Shown in pieces: positions 16,772 through 25,925 of a DNA stretch of 64,000 bases (position 1 is its first letter; each line of letters begins with the position of its first letter). A program made the position numbers and the translations under genes. This stretch comes from Allorhodopirellula heiligendammensis (GTDB taxonomy: Bacteria > Planctomycetota > Planctomycetia > Pirellulales > Pirellulaceae). A model generated the notes under the pieces. The model made no database searches and had not been told where the DNA came from. It saw nothing but the letters and a program-made list of their open reading frames with translations. The DNA lies in NCBI RefSeq assembly GCF_007860105.1, contig NZ_SJPU01000003.1:682001-746000 (forward strand). Reading direction: 5' to 3'.

Positions 16772-19582
16772 TCACATCGCGTCGCTGCCAACTTGCAGTA
16801 GTTCCATCGGGCGTGTCCTGCCAATCGAGATCGCGGGCCACATGGCAATCGCGATGCCGAGAAGGAGGGCGAACGCCAAGGCCGCGATAACGGGTGCCCA
16901 AGGAATCACCAGTGGCGGGTGAAGCCCACCGAAAAAGCTGAGATATTGGGCCATGCCGCACCCACACCAGCCGCTGAGAATCCCAAACCCTAAGCTGAGG
17001 AAGGAGGCAACGAGAGCGATGAGGACGCCTTCGACGATGATTGCTTTTGTCAAGTCCCCAGCTGTGATGCCCATCGCACGCATCACACCAAATTCCCAGC
17101 GGCGGGCGCGGACTGATGCCAGCATCACATTGACGACGCCTAGACAAGCAATCAGTAGGGCAATCAGCGGTACATAGCTGATCACCCACAGCCAGCGACG
17201 CGCCCCGCCTTCGAGTTGCTCGCGGATTCCCTGCACGGTAACCACCCGCGCGCTGATCGCCTGATCGTCGACGTCGCGATCATTTTCCCCTACGGTCGAT
17301 GTCAGTATCGACACGGTTGATTCTTCGATTTGCTTTAAATCGGGTAAACCGTTGGCGTAAGTGAACCAAATGTGAGAGGCCATTTTGAGGTCGAAATCCT
17401 GTGATACCGAGTCATAGTCAGCAAAGATCAATGCTGCTGCGCGGTGGGTACGCGGCCTGAGGCCGGTCATCTTTGTCTGCCAGTGCCAGCCAGGTAGTTT
17501 GACGGCTCCGGCAATTTCATAAACAGCTCGATGGCCGGCGTTACGGGGCGGATCCAACGCGATCGTGTCGCCAAGTTTTAATCCGGTTTCAGCAAGAAAG
17601 TGGTCTGGCACCACGCATGCATGCCCCTGCCTCATTCTCGCGACTGCTGTCGCCGGGCTGCCAGCGACCCATTCCAAACGCAGCAGCGGCGAGACGCCCG
17701 CAAACGCGCCACCAGGATCGAGACCAACGATCACTACATTATCTTGACGCGTCACGGAAGCTCGCTCGGCGCTGTTGGTCAAATCGTCAACCAATCTTGG
17801 CTGCTCAACGACGAGCGGCATGCACTGAGTCGCATCAATACCAGGCAACTCAGCGAACTCGTCAACGCGGTCGGGAGGCAAACCAGGCTTGAGCATCACG
17901 ATGGCATCGGGAGTCCAGTCACCGGGAATGAACGCTGCCAGCATGGTCGCGCCCCAGACTTGAATGCCAATGAACAAACTTAGCCCGAACGCCATCGAAA
18001 CCGACGCGCCGACCGTCCGCCAAATATTGCTGGTGATTTGACAGGCCAGTAGCTTGGCGTCGATCCGAAAGAGGTGGGCGAGGATGGGACTGAACCAACG
18101 ATCGACGAAAACCACGATCGCCGGCGCGATCAGAATGAAACCAATCGCCATGCTTACGAGCCCAACTGCGGTCGCCCAGCCAAGATGCTCTTCCTGCGGC
18201 GTGATGACGAAGCTGAGCAGTGGATTGAGGGCCACCAGCAAAAGTCCCACGACGACCCATGTCCGTCGCATTGACGCCTCCGGTGTATCGAGGCGTCGCG
18301 GAGTCATGGCGTCAATCGGTTTCACCTGAGTTGCGCGGTAAACAGGAACGATCGCGGCGAGCGATACGCCGCCGATTGCGGCAACTATAGCCAATAGCAA
18401 GCTATGCGAACCCAATCCGATTCCGTGATGCAACAACTGGTTAAACCACGCTTCGACAATCTGGAGTAGCGACCAACCGACAGCGACCCCGAAAATCAGC
18501 CCGAGAAGGGCCAGTGCAATTCCCTCCATCAGGACGAGCAAGCCAATTTGAGTGCGGGTGAATACGACAGCGCGAAGAACGGCGTACTGGCGAATTCGCT
18601 CAGTCACTCCCATGCTGAGCGCGCAGTAGATGACCAGCACGGCAACGAGCATCGCGACTGCCGTCGCCGCATACGACTGCAGCCGAACATTCTCGGCTGC
18701 GGCGGCTTGGTCGAGTGCCTCTTCTATTTCGAAAGCCTCTTGGAACTGCAGCGGCGTCGCGTAGCTGCTCAGCCGAGGTGCCCAGCCGAAGCGAAATTGC
18801 GTGACATCCGCTTCGGGGTTCATTGCCACACCAACCAAACTGATACGGTGAGGTCGGCTAGCTATCCGTTCGGCAGTTGAAATTGGAATAAAAGCTTCCG
18901 CCGTACTTGGGGTGAGCATTGGAATGCCTGCCCCCTCGGCTCCCGGTAGTGCGGGCGCGTCGAAAATCCCCACCACTCGGAGCGCCTGCTCCGATTCACC
19001 ATCGGCACCAGGGCGTGGTAATTCGACGATGAAGATGTCATCGACTGCCAGGCCACGCCGCTCGGCGACGTCATCGCGCAACACGACCTGCATCGCGTCG
19101 CCGCTGTCAAAGTCGAGCCAGGATCCTGCCGTGATGTCGAAAGGCGTCTCCTGAGCGTCTGTCGCTAAGAACAGCAGGCTGGGCAGGACACCTTGAGGCC
19201 CCGTGCCGGGACCATCGAGATGACGCTTGTCACCGGACCGCTGCGCGGTTGGGTCAGCGTGCACCAGCTCGTCGCTGGTGGTGCGGATACCGAATCGATT
19301 AGCCCACATCGGTTCCACTGCCATGACGGCTGCGTCTTGGCGAAGCGGCATCAGGACTGCAGGCGTCACGAAATCATCTTCGTCAGCGCTAATTGGTGCG
19401 ATCGCCAACTCATAGCGGCCAAGAGCTAAGTTCGCGTAGTCATCGTATGTCCGGTGCAATGCGTCGTAGCTACTGCTGATCCAGATCACCATGCAGACGG
19501 CAGCTGCAATGGCGATGGTAGTCAGAGCGACGCGTGTCAACCGTTCTCGCAAGAGCGCAAGAGTAACCCGGAGAACTTTCAC
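16772..19582 (-). CDS. Double-FtsX-domain ABC permease
   Basis: 936 residues. An N-terminal membrane helix is followed by a MacB-like periplasmic domain, a first FtsX helix bundle at about 300-415, a second bundle with its own extracytoplasmic domain (about 440-780), and the closing FtsX core WEFGVMRAMGITAGDLTKA. This is the two-core FtsX arrangement typical of exporters or lipoprotein-handling machines. The GTG start overlaps the TGA of the upstream ATPase gene by four bases (GTGA), so the two are translationally coupled and surely work together. Transported substrate unknown. Confidence 0.92.
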   Translation of the reverse strand: MKVLRVTLALLRERLTRVALTTIAIAAAVCMVIWISSSYDALHRTYDDYANLALGRYELAIAPISADEDDFVTPAVLMPLRQDAAVMAVEPMWANRFGIRTTSDELVHADPTAQRSGDKRHLDGPGTGPQGVLPSLLFLATDAQETPFDITAGSWLDFDSGDAMQVVLRDDVAERRGLAVDDIFIVELPRPGADGESEQALRVVGIFDAPALPGAEGAGIPMLTPSTAEAFIPISTAERIASRPHRISLVGVAMNPEADVTQFRFGWAPRLSSYATPLQFQEAFEIEEALDQAAAAENVRLQSYAATAVAMLVAVLVIYCALSMGVTERIRQYAVLRAVVFTRTQIGLLVLMEGIALALLGLIFGVAVGWSLLQIVEAWFNQLLHHGIGLGSHSLLLAIVAAIGGVSLAAIVPVYRATQVKPIDAMTPRRLDTPEASMRRTWVVVGLLLVALNPLLSFVITPQEEHLGWATAVGLVSMAIGFILIAPAIVVFVDRWFSPILAHLFRIDAKLLACQITSNIWRTVGASVSMAFGLSLFIGIQVWGATMLAAFIPGDWTPDAIVMLKPGLPPDRVDEFAELPGIDATQCMPLVVEQPRLVDDLTNSAERASVTRQDNVVIVGLDPGGAFAGVSPLLRLEWVAGSPATAVARMRQGHACVVPDHFLAETGLKLGDTIALDPPRNAGHRAVYEIAGAVKLPGWHWQTKMTGLRPRTHRAAALIFADYDSVSQDFDLKMASHIWFTYANGLPDLKQIEESTVSILTSTVGENDRDVDDQAISARVVTVQGIREQLEGGARRWLWVISYVPLIALLIACLGVVNVMLASVRARRWEFGVMRAMGITAGDLTKAIIVEGVLIALVASFLSLGFGILSGWCGCGMAQYLSFFGGLHPPLVIPWAPVIAALAFALLLGIAIAMWPAISIGRTRPMELLQVGSDAM

Positions 19583-20331
19583 CTGACGACCTCGCCTTCA
19601 AGCGTTTGATGATACTCTTTGGCGAGCGATTGAGGATCACGCCGACCGTCCGTCACGAACTCAGCGAGGTTATTGCCGTCCTTGAGCACCACCACACGAT
19701 CTGCCCACATCGCCACGTGAGGTTCATGTGTCACCATCACGATGGACCGCTGTTGGTCGTCGACCAATTCTCGCAAGTGTCGACAGACTTCCGCGCCCGT
19801 GACCGAATCCAGACTGCCGGTGGGCTCATCGGCGAGCAATATCGCAGGATTGCAGATCAGAGCGCGAGCGATCGCTACCCGTTGTTGCTCGCCGCCCGAG
19901 AGTGCGGCCGGTTTATGGTTGCGACGTGCGGATAGCCTGAGGCGATCGAGCAGGTCATCGATTTCCTGATCGAGATTCTCTGTCGATTCAGCAGGCAACC
20001 GAATGTTGTCTTCCGCAGACAAGCTGGGGAGGAGGTTGTGAGATTGGAATACGATACCGAGTCGGCTCCGGCGAAACTTGGTGAGTGCCCGGTCAGTGAG
20101 CAGGGAGAGATCTTGGCCGGCGATGACAACTCGGCCCGCGTCGACATCGATCAGACCAGCAATGGCATGCAGAAGCGTGCTCTTGCCCGATCCTGAAGCG
20201 CCCATGACGGCCACGAACTCACCTTGCTCAACCGTCAAACTCACGTGGCGCAGTGCGTGGATCGTCGTGGCTCCCTGACGGTAGGTCTTGCCGATCTGAT
20301 CGGCCTGAAGAGGTAGTATTGGGTCGGGCAT
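19579..20331 (-). CDS. LolD/MacB-type ABC transporter ATPase, coupled to permease
   Basis: 250 residues from the ATG at 20331 (a GTG lies two codons earlier). It has Walker [10 protein letters not shown], signature [15 protein letters not shown] and Walker [13 protein letters not shown]. It shares strong local identity with the second ATPase of the locus, including GDRT/GATT loop positions and the tail [15 protein letters not shown], so the pair arose by duplication. The stop overlaps the permease GTG. Divergent from a second permease gene across about 280 bases. Confidence 0.93.
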   Translation of the reverse strand: MPDPILPLQADQIGKTYRQGATTIHALRHVSLTVEQGEFVAVMGASGSGKSTLLHAIAGLIDVDAGRVVIAGQDLSLLTDRALTKFRRSRLGIVFQSHNLLPSLSAEDNIRLPAESTENLDQEIDDLLDRLRLSARRNHKPAALSGGEQQRVAIARALICNPAILLADEPTGSLDSVTGAEVCRHLRELVDDQQRSIVMVTHEPHVAMWADRVVVLKDGNNLAEFVTDGRRDPQSLAKEYHQTLEGEVVR

Positions 20332-20613
20332 ATTCACGGGACTGCGTTAGTTTCCAGAGGACGTTTTGCAGCGGGTAGCTTAAGCAATTTGTGGCGGTGA
20401 CAATTCCACCGCGGTCGATGGAAATTGCGTCGCCCATCGGCCGCGTTTTTCAGTGTCTTAACCGTGTTTCTATGTCTGCGGGGTAAATGCACGTGGTTGG
20501 CGCATGGATTGCATTTGGCGCGCCGCGACGGGCTCGACTATCGGTGATCACCGAGCAGCGGACACGTCACGATTTTCTGGCCACGTACGAACATTCGAAG
20601 AAGCATTCCACCA
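20332..20613. promoter_or_regulatory. Divergent promoter region of ABC locus
   Basis: 282 bases between the ATPase start and the start of the second permease on the other strand. It should carry back-to-back promoters. I could not identify convincing promoter boxes or an operator. Confidence 0.4.
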
Positions 20614-23600
20614 ATGACCAGCCTACGGTTCCTCGCTGCCCTCGTCCTGTCGCAAATGCGCCTACATCCAGGGCGTGCAGTCATCACCACACTCGGGGTG
20701 GTCGCGTCAACTTGCGCCGTCGTGTGGGTGGTGAGTGGTTACGATGCTTTGGTGTCTCAGTTCGATGACAACGCGGGCAAGTATCTTGGGCGGTACGATG
20801 CGTTAATCATTCCACAGGGTGGCCCGCCCGGATCACCGACGCCAACGATCGAGCAATCGATCATTGATAGCTTGCAGCACGACGCGGGCGTGTTGGAGAT
20901 CAATCCCATCAGCAACTCGCGTGTATCGGTGACACGGGTGCGGCGAGACACTGATGATGCCGAATCGGAATCGTCGTTAGGCTTGCTCGTGGGAAACCGG
21001 CCGCCGGTCAATGGCGCACCGCCCGTCGGACCAACGCTCGTCAGCACGCCCGCAGCAGATGCACCTTACGAGCTCGTCAGTGGCAATTGGCTCGGCAATG
21101 ACCCCGAAGCACGCTCGGTAGTCGTCGGCGTGGATGTTGCGCAGGAATTGGGGGTCGGCGTCGGTGATGATCTGCTCGTCACGGCACTCGCGAATCAACT
21201 ACAGCTCACTGTCGTCGGGTTGGTAGAACAAGCACCCGAAGCACCCGCCCTCGGTGGCGGCGGTCGTGGTCGCCGCGGTGGTGGCACCCAGGGCGGCCCA
21301 ACTGTCCGCGGCGGCAGAGAGGCGGGAGGTGGTCGACAAGATGGTGGACCAGGATCCAGTGGGCCAGGATCCAGTGGGGCAGGTGATCGTGGACTAGGAG
21401 ACAGTGGATCCAGGGCAGCAAATGTTAGAACGGCCCACCCTGGAGACCCGGCAGGGCAACGTGCACCACGCGAGCAATCCGCTCAGACGGAGACGAATCG
21501 GATGGGGCTTCCCAGTGGATTCGTGCAGGGCATCGCCACGAGCGCGATCTACGTCCGTCCTGCGTTGGCATCCCAGATCAATGGTTTCCCCGCGCAGCCC
21601 CAAGTACTGCAGATCGCGATGCGGGACACGGTTTCGATGGATCAGTTTCGCAGCGTTTGGCAAGAAAAGTTAGCGGCGAGCCGACCGCCGCTGCAACTCA
21701 TTGATTTTGCTGCTGTGCGGGGTGGGATGGAGTCAAGTCGTTCCGTTTCGGGCCAGCAGTCTCAGGCGTGGGCGGCAACGGGAATGGCATCGCTGGCTGC
21801 GATCTTCATTATCTTCTCGACTCTCAGCATGGGCGTCAGCGAACGCGCCCGCGAGCTGGCCATGATGCGAGCGATCGCACTGAACCGTGCCCAAATCGCT
21901 GGAATCATTGCGATTGAAAGTATTGTGCTCGCCCTGATTGGTTGGGTGGGAGGCCTCATAGCCGGGTGGCTGTTAGTGATAGTCGGTAGCCGCGTGCTCC
22001 CCGGCCTGTTCAGCTCGGGGGCCGTGCTCGGTTGGGTTTGCGTTGCGCTCACCGGGATAACGGTGCTGTTGGGCGCTCTGGGGGCAGCCGTCCTACCGGC
22101 TTGGCGGGCGATGCGGATCGAGCCACTTGATGCGATGTCGACGCGTGTTGCAACGCCGCGTTTTCGATGGTGGGCGGTCCTAGGGGGCATGGGCCTGTTT
22201 CTCGCGGCGGTCACCCCACTTTCTGTATTCGTTGTGCCGATGTCCGATCAATGGCGAAAGTGGTGTTACTCGTTCATCACGTATCCAATCTTATTGTTAG
22301 GCATGATTCTCTTGGCACCCGCAGTTGTGGTGATCTGCGAACGTATCTTCTCGCCACTGCTGACAGGGATGTTGCGGCTCGATGGTCGGATGATGAAAAC
22401 GCAATTGTCGAGCAATCTATGGCGATCTGTGAGTGCCACGTTGGCACTCTCGGTTGGCCTCGGCCTGTATGCGTCGACACAGACGTGGGGGTATTCCATG
22501 CTGCGACCGTTCACTCCAGGAGACTGGTTGCCGGACGCGCTCGTTGCCTTTCACCCTGTGGGGTTGGATGAACGCGATGAAGCGCTGATCACGCAGCTCG
22601 ACGAGGTGAAGTCGGATGAAGTGATGCCGCTGGCGATTGAGCAGGCCAAGTTTGACTGGGGGCAAGATGATCCGCCGAGCCGGCTCAAGTTCGGTGACAA
22701 CGGAGTGATTTGCGGGCTCGACCCAGACATCGCGTTTGGTGAGACGAATCCGATGTTGCCTGTCACGTTCATTTCTGGATCCTCCGAGTCAGTACGGAAG
22801 GCGTTGGCGAGTCGCAACGCTTGTGTCGTCTCCGAAGACTTTTCGATGGCGACAGGGCGCGGTGTCGGGGACACGATTACATTGATCCCACCGAATGCCG
22901 ATAGTGAGCGCGTGAACTATCAAATCGCGGGCATTGTTTCTCTACCCGGCTGGCAATGGGTGACAAAATTTTCAGGTGTTCGACGCCATTTTGTCCGGAC
23001 GGGAACGCTCATCTTTGCTAACCGCGAACGCGTGCAGACGGACTTTCATCTGCATCGCAGCGAGTTCTTTTGGCTGAATTTCCAGCCAGATACTGACCTG
23101 GCTGCCGCCGAAGCCAAGTTTCAAACGATCGCAGAGCGGCATGCGGGAGAATCATTCACGGCTGATGGAATGGGGGAGGTGACGGCGTATCGTCCGTTCG
23201 CTCGTATGACGGCAACGGAGACCGTTCGCAAAGCAATCAACATGAGGGCCGACGATATGATTTGGGGCATGAGTTACCTGCCGCTCGTGACTTTGATGAT
23301 CATGTCCCTTGCGGTAGCAAATACCGTGATTGCATCGGTTCGTTCTCGGACCTGGGAGTTTGGTGTGATGCGTGCTGTCGGGGTAACACGCGGTCAGTTG
23401 GTGCGACTCGTCGTTATGGAGACGCTGCTGATCGGAATTGCAGCATGTGTACTGAGTCTCGCCTTCGGGCTGATTGCGGGTTGGTGTGGCGTCGGCATGG
23501 CGCAGTTTGGTGGTTGGTTCGCCGGACCGCCCTCATTCATGATTCCCTGGACACAATTGGCGATTGGATTTGCCATGACGATTGGCCTGTGCCTGCTCAG

Positions 23601-23676
23601 TGGGTTATGGCCCGCCATCCAGACCGGTCGTGCTGAGCCTCTGCAACTACTGCAGTCAGGCCGTGCAACGCAATGA
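20614..23676 (+). CDS. Double-FtsX-domain ABC permease with Gly/Arg-rich insert
   Basis: 1020 residues, with the same architecture as the 936-residue permease on the other strand: N-terminal helix, MacB-like domain, first FtsX bundle, second extracytoplasmic domain, and final core WEFGVMRAVGVTRGQLVRL. The length difference is accounted for by a low-complexity stretch at about residues 213-295 (Gly, Arg, Ser, Pro) inside the first periplasmic domain. No ATPase gene follows it, so it probably borrows one of the two ATPases nearby. It ends at a strong inverted repeat before the convergent RIO kinase gene. Confidence 0.92.
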   Translation: MTSLRFLAALVLSQMRLHPGRAVITTLGVVASTCAVVWVVSGYDALVSQFDDNAGKYLGRYDALIIPQGGPPGSPTPTIEQSIIDSLQHDAGVLEINPISNSRVSVTRVRRDTDDAESESSLGLLVGNRPPVNGAPPVGPTLVSTPAADAPYELVSGNWLGNDPEARSVVVGVDVAQELGVGVGDDLLVTALANQLQLTVVGLVEQAPEAPALGGGGRGRRGGGTQGGPTVRGGREAGGGRQDGGPGSSGPGSSGAGDRGLGDSGSRAANVRTAHPGDPAGQRAPREQSAQTETNRMGLPSGFVQGIATSAIYVRPALASQINGFPAQPQVLQIAMRDTVSMDQFRSVWQEKLAASRPPLQLIDFAAVRGGMESSRSVSGQQSQAWAATGMASLAAIFIIFSTLSMGVSERARELAMMRAIALNRAQIAGIIAIESIVLALIGWVGGLIAGWLLVIVGSRVLPGLFSSGAVLGWVCVALTGITVLLGALGAAVLPAWRAMRIEPLDAMSTRVATPRFRWWAVLGGMGLFLAAVTPLSVFVVPMSDQWRKWCYSFITYPILLLGMILLAPAVVVICERIFSPLLTGMLRLDGRMMKTQLSSNLWRSVSATLALSVGLGLYASTQTWGYSMLRPFTPGDWLPDALVAFHPVGLDERDEALITQLDEVKSDEVMPLAIEQAKFDWGQDDPPSRLKFGDNGVICGLDPDIAFGETNPMLPVTFISGSSESVRKALASRNACVVSEDFSMATGRGVGDTITLIPPNADSERVNYQIAGIVSLPGWQWVTKFSGVRRHFVRTGTLIFANRERVQTDFHLHRSEFFWLNFQPDTDLAAAEAKFQTIAERHAGESFTADGMGEVTAYRPFARMTATETVRKAINMRADDMIWGMSYLPLVTLMIMSLAVANTVIASVRSRTWEFGVMRAVGVTRGQLVRLVVMETLLIGIAACVLSLAFGLIAGWCGVGMAQFGGWFAGPPSFMIPWTQLAIGFAMTIGLCLLSGLWPAIQTGRAEPLQLLQSGRATQ
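21250..21500 (+). repeat. Low-complexity Gly/Arg/Ser coding insert
   Basis: In-frame GC-rich stretch within the second permease, including GGGGRGRRGGG and a duplicated CCAGGATCCAGTGGG. The paralogue has only a short APALPGAEGAG loop at the same position. Confidence 0.8.
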
Positions 23677-23708
23677 CGTCTGCGGCGACTTTCGCTCAAG
23701 TTCGAAAC

Positions 23709-23743
23709 CTCCGTTTCGATTTCGGAAACTCATCGAAACGGAG
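23709..23743. terminator. Bidirectional hairpin between convergent genes
   Basis: Perfect 12-bp arms CTCCGTTTCGAT / ATCGAAACGGAG with an 11-base loop, 33 bases after the permease stop and about 100 before the end of the convergent RIO kinase gene. It lacks a long T run but is well placed to end transcription from both sides. Confidence 0.6.
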
Positions 23744-23839
23744 AGCACGCGATCGCGTTTCTAAATTCAAGACGTTTGTTACCACTGCGCTAGCGAGCAG
23801 CGTCAACCGCTAGGCATCGAGCGGTAAACGCTGGCCCTC

Positions 23840-24685
23840 TCAACCGTTCTGCATACGATCCTGACGGGCCATTTCTTCTTCGTACGCCATGTCGATCAAA
23901 TGCAGGACCGAATCGACGTCGGCAGCTTTCGTTGAAAATTTGAATTTGCCAGTCAGCTTCAGATCTGGATCGAGTTCGCTCTTTTCGTGTAGCTCCCACA
24001 TCTCCTCGGCGTAGTGGGAGCCCGCCAACTCGGGAGCATACTGGGCGTAGTACTGGGTGATATTCCGAACGTCTCGCTGCAGCATGGACTTCGCATTGTT
24101 GTTCCCCGATGCGTTGACGACCTGCGGGAAGTCAATGATGACAGGGCCCGTTTCATCTTGCAGAACATTGAACTCCGAGAGATCACCGTGCACCATGCCA
24201 ACACACAGCATCCGCAATACGTAGATCATGACCGTAGCGTGATCCTTCACGGCTTGTGCGGCCGACATCGTGATGTCGTTCAACCGGGGGGCTACACCGC
24301 CTTCGCCATCGGTGATCAGCTCCATCAACAGCACGCCGTCAAAAAAGCCATAGGCCTTCGGGACTCGGACACCCGCGTCAGCGAGCTTATACAACGCGTC
24401 CACCTCGGCCCGCTGCCAAACGTCCTCCTGTTGATCTCGGCCAAATTTAGAACGCTTTTCCATCGCCCTCTGTCGGCGGCTGTTCCGAATCTTTCGGCCT
24501 TCCTGGTACTGCACTGCGTTCTTGAAACTGCGTTTGGCAACATCCTTGTAAACTTTGGCACAGCGGGTCTCATTCCCGCAACGCACCAGAAAAACCTGGG
24601 CCTCCTTGCCGCTCATCAGCGAGCCCAAGACTTTGTCGACGAGCCCGTCTTCGATGAGTGGCTTGATACGCTGAGGGACTTTCAA
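23840..24685 (-). CDS. RIO1-like atypical serine kinase
   Basis: 281 residues of the RIO family. The glycine loop is replaced by MSGKEAQVFLV, with ATP-binding lysine K44 in RCAKVYKD, catalytic D168 in HGDLSEFNVL (N173 also present) and metal aspartate D185 in IIDFPQ, where RIO kinases have DFPQ instead of DFG. Between K44 and the catalytic loop is the RIO-specific flexible basic segment (KIRNSRRQRAMEKRSKFGRD). Archaeal and eukaryotic RIO proteins act in ribosome maturation; the bacterial role is not settled. The start appears to be TTG, since an in-frame stop lies 12 codons upstream and homology begins at MKVPQRIKPL. Confidence 0.9.
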   Translation of the reverse strand: MKVPQRIKPLIEDGLVDKVLGSLMSGKEAQVFLVRCGNETRCAKVYKDVAKRSFKNAVQYQEGRKIRNSRRQRAMEKRSKFGRDQQEDVWQRAEVDALYKLADAGVRVPKAYGFFDGVLLMELITDGEGGVAPRLNDITMSAAQAVKDHATVMIYVLRMLCVGMVHGDLSEFNVLQDETGPVIIDFPQVVNASGNNNAKSMLQRDVRNITQYYAQYAPELAGSHYAEEMWELHEKSELDPDLKLTGKFKFSTKAADVDSVLHLIDMAYEEEMARQDRMQNG

Positions 24686-25200
24686 GATGGTACCGATTGG
24701 GAAAGCAAGGAGCTTTCACAGGAAAGAGGGGAGTGAATGGTCAGGAGACAGCGTCCCTGAAGTAGCACCGCGTCCCAGGCGTAAGGTAGCATGATGCTGC
24801 AAAGGTGGCAAAGAGGCTCAAGATTGTAGCCATCTTGGGGGGGGGCGGAAGTATCGCGTGGCTGCCAAATTCTCTCACCGTGATGATCTCACTCCCACCG
24901 CCCTAACGCGACGAAAGGTAGGTTGACGCGATGCCTTTCGCCCTCACCGGTTTGTCGAACCGAGACGTAGGATTCGGTTTTTTGATGACGCAGCGGATGC
25001 GACAATAACAATGTTGATGTCCGCAATGGTCGCGAGATCGCGGTTGTAAAGTTGCTCCGCCGTGACTTCGGCAGTTTCCCGGGCACTGCCAATCGGCTCG
25101 GGAAATACGATTCACCGACGTTCCAGTGAGTTCGGTCAGGTATCACAATCCGTTCGCTCAACTCGATATCCGATCATCCCTGGCCGTCGGGGGGCATTGA
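24686..25200. other. Non-coding or decayed sequence
   Basis: About 515 bases between the RIO kinase start and the DUF1080 remnant. All six frames are broken by stops and none shows a recognisable domain. It is probably decayed coding DNA plus the RIO kinase promoter. Confidence 0.4.
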
Positions 25201-25671
25201 CCTGCACTTGGATTCACCGCGAAAGTCAACCAAAATCAATGTCGGACCGTTCCCGACGGCGTCCGACTTCCTAAAGGTATGGAAGTTCAGATGCTCGAAT
25301 TAGACTGGGTCAATCAGCATCCCTTGAAAAATGGCGAGCCCAACCATATTGGATACATTTCCGGTGAATTGTTCGGTGCCGGTGGACTCACGGCCACTCC
25401 TGACAATCCACGTGGCAGTCGCAGTATGTCTTTCGAACTGCGTTGCAAAGGTGCAGGTCAATGGAATGTCTACGATGTGGTTTGCGTCGATGGGACGGTC
25501 AAGTTGGCGATCAATGGCAAATTCGTCAATTCCATTCGTGATTCGTCCGTTCGAAAAGGCTATTTATGTCTTGAATCAGAAGGATCCGAGGTCCATTTTC
25601 GTAATATCCGTATCCTCGAGTTGCCGCCGGGGATCACGACACCGGAACAGATAGCAAAAGTGGTCGAGTAG
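25201..25671 (+). pseudogene. DUF1080 (3-keto-disaccharide hydrolase-like) domain, 5'-truncated
   Basis: The frame opens after a stop at 25198. From about [23 protein letters not shown] it matches the C-terminal two thirds of a DUF1080 concanavalin-like domain, continuing with [21 protein letters not shown], ..[25 protein letters not shown] and ending [25 protein letters not shown]. The N-terminal strands and any signal peptide are absent from all frames upstream, so the gene is a remnant. An ATG at 25279 could start a 130-residue product, but it would lack half the sandwich. Confidence 0.7.
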
Positions 25672-25925
25672 GTATCAGCTTACCGTCTATCGAATCTCTC
25701 ACTCGCAAAGTTGTTTGATCGTCCTAGCTGTTTACTTACGCCCGCATAATCGTTACCAATTGTGCGAGCACACGATCGCCTGCGCGAGTTGAGTCCCACT
25801 GTCACCCACATGCTCATGGGCCTCGCTCGTATTGTCTTCAGTGGCCCTGAGAGCTGCAATTGCGGCGAACGACAATCTGGCGGAGAGCACTGGCCAGTTC
25901 CGACGAAACAGATTTCATGACGGGA

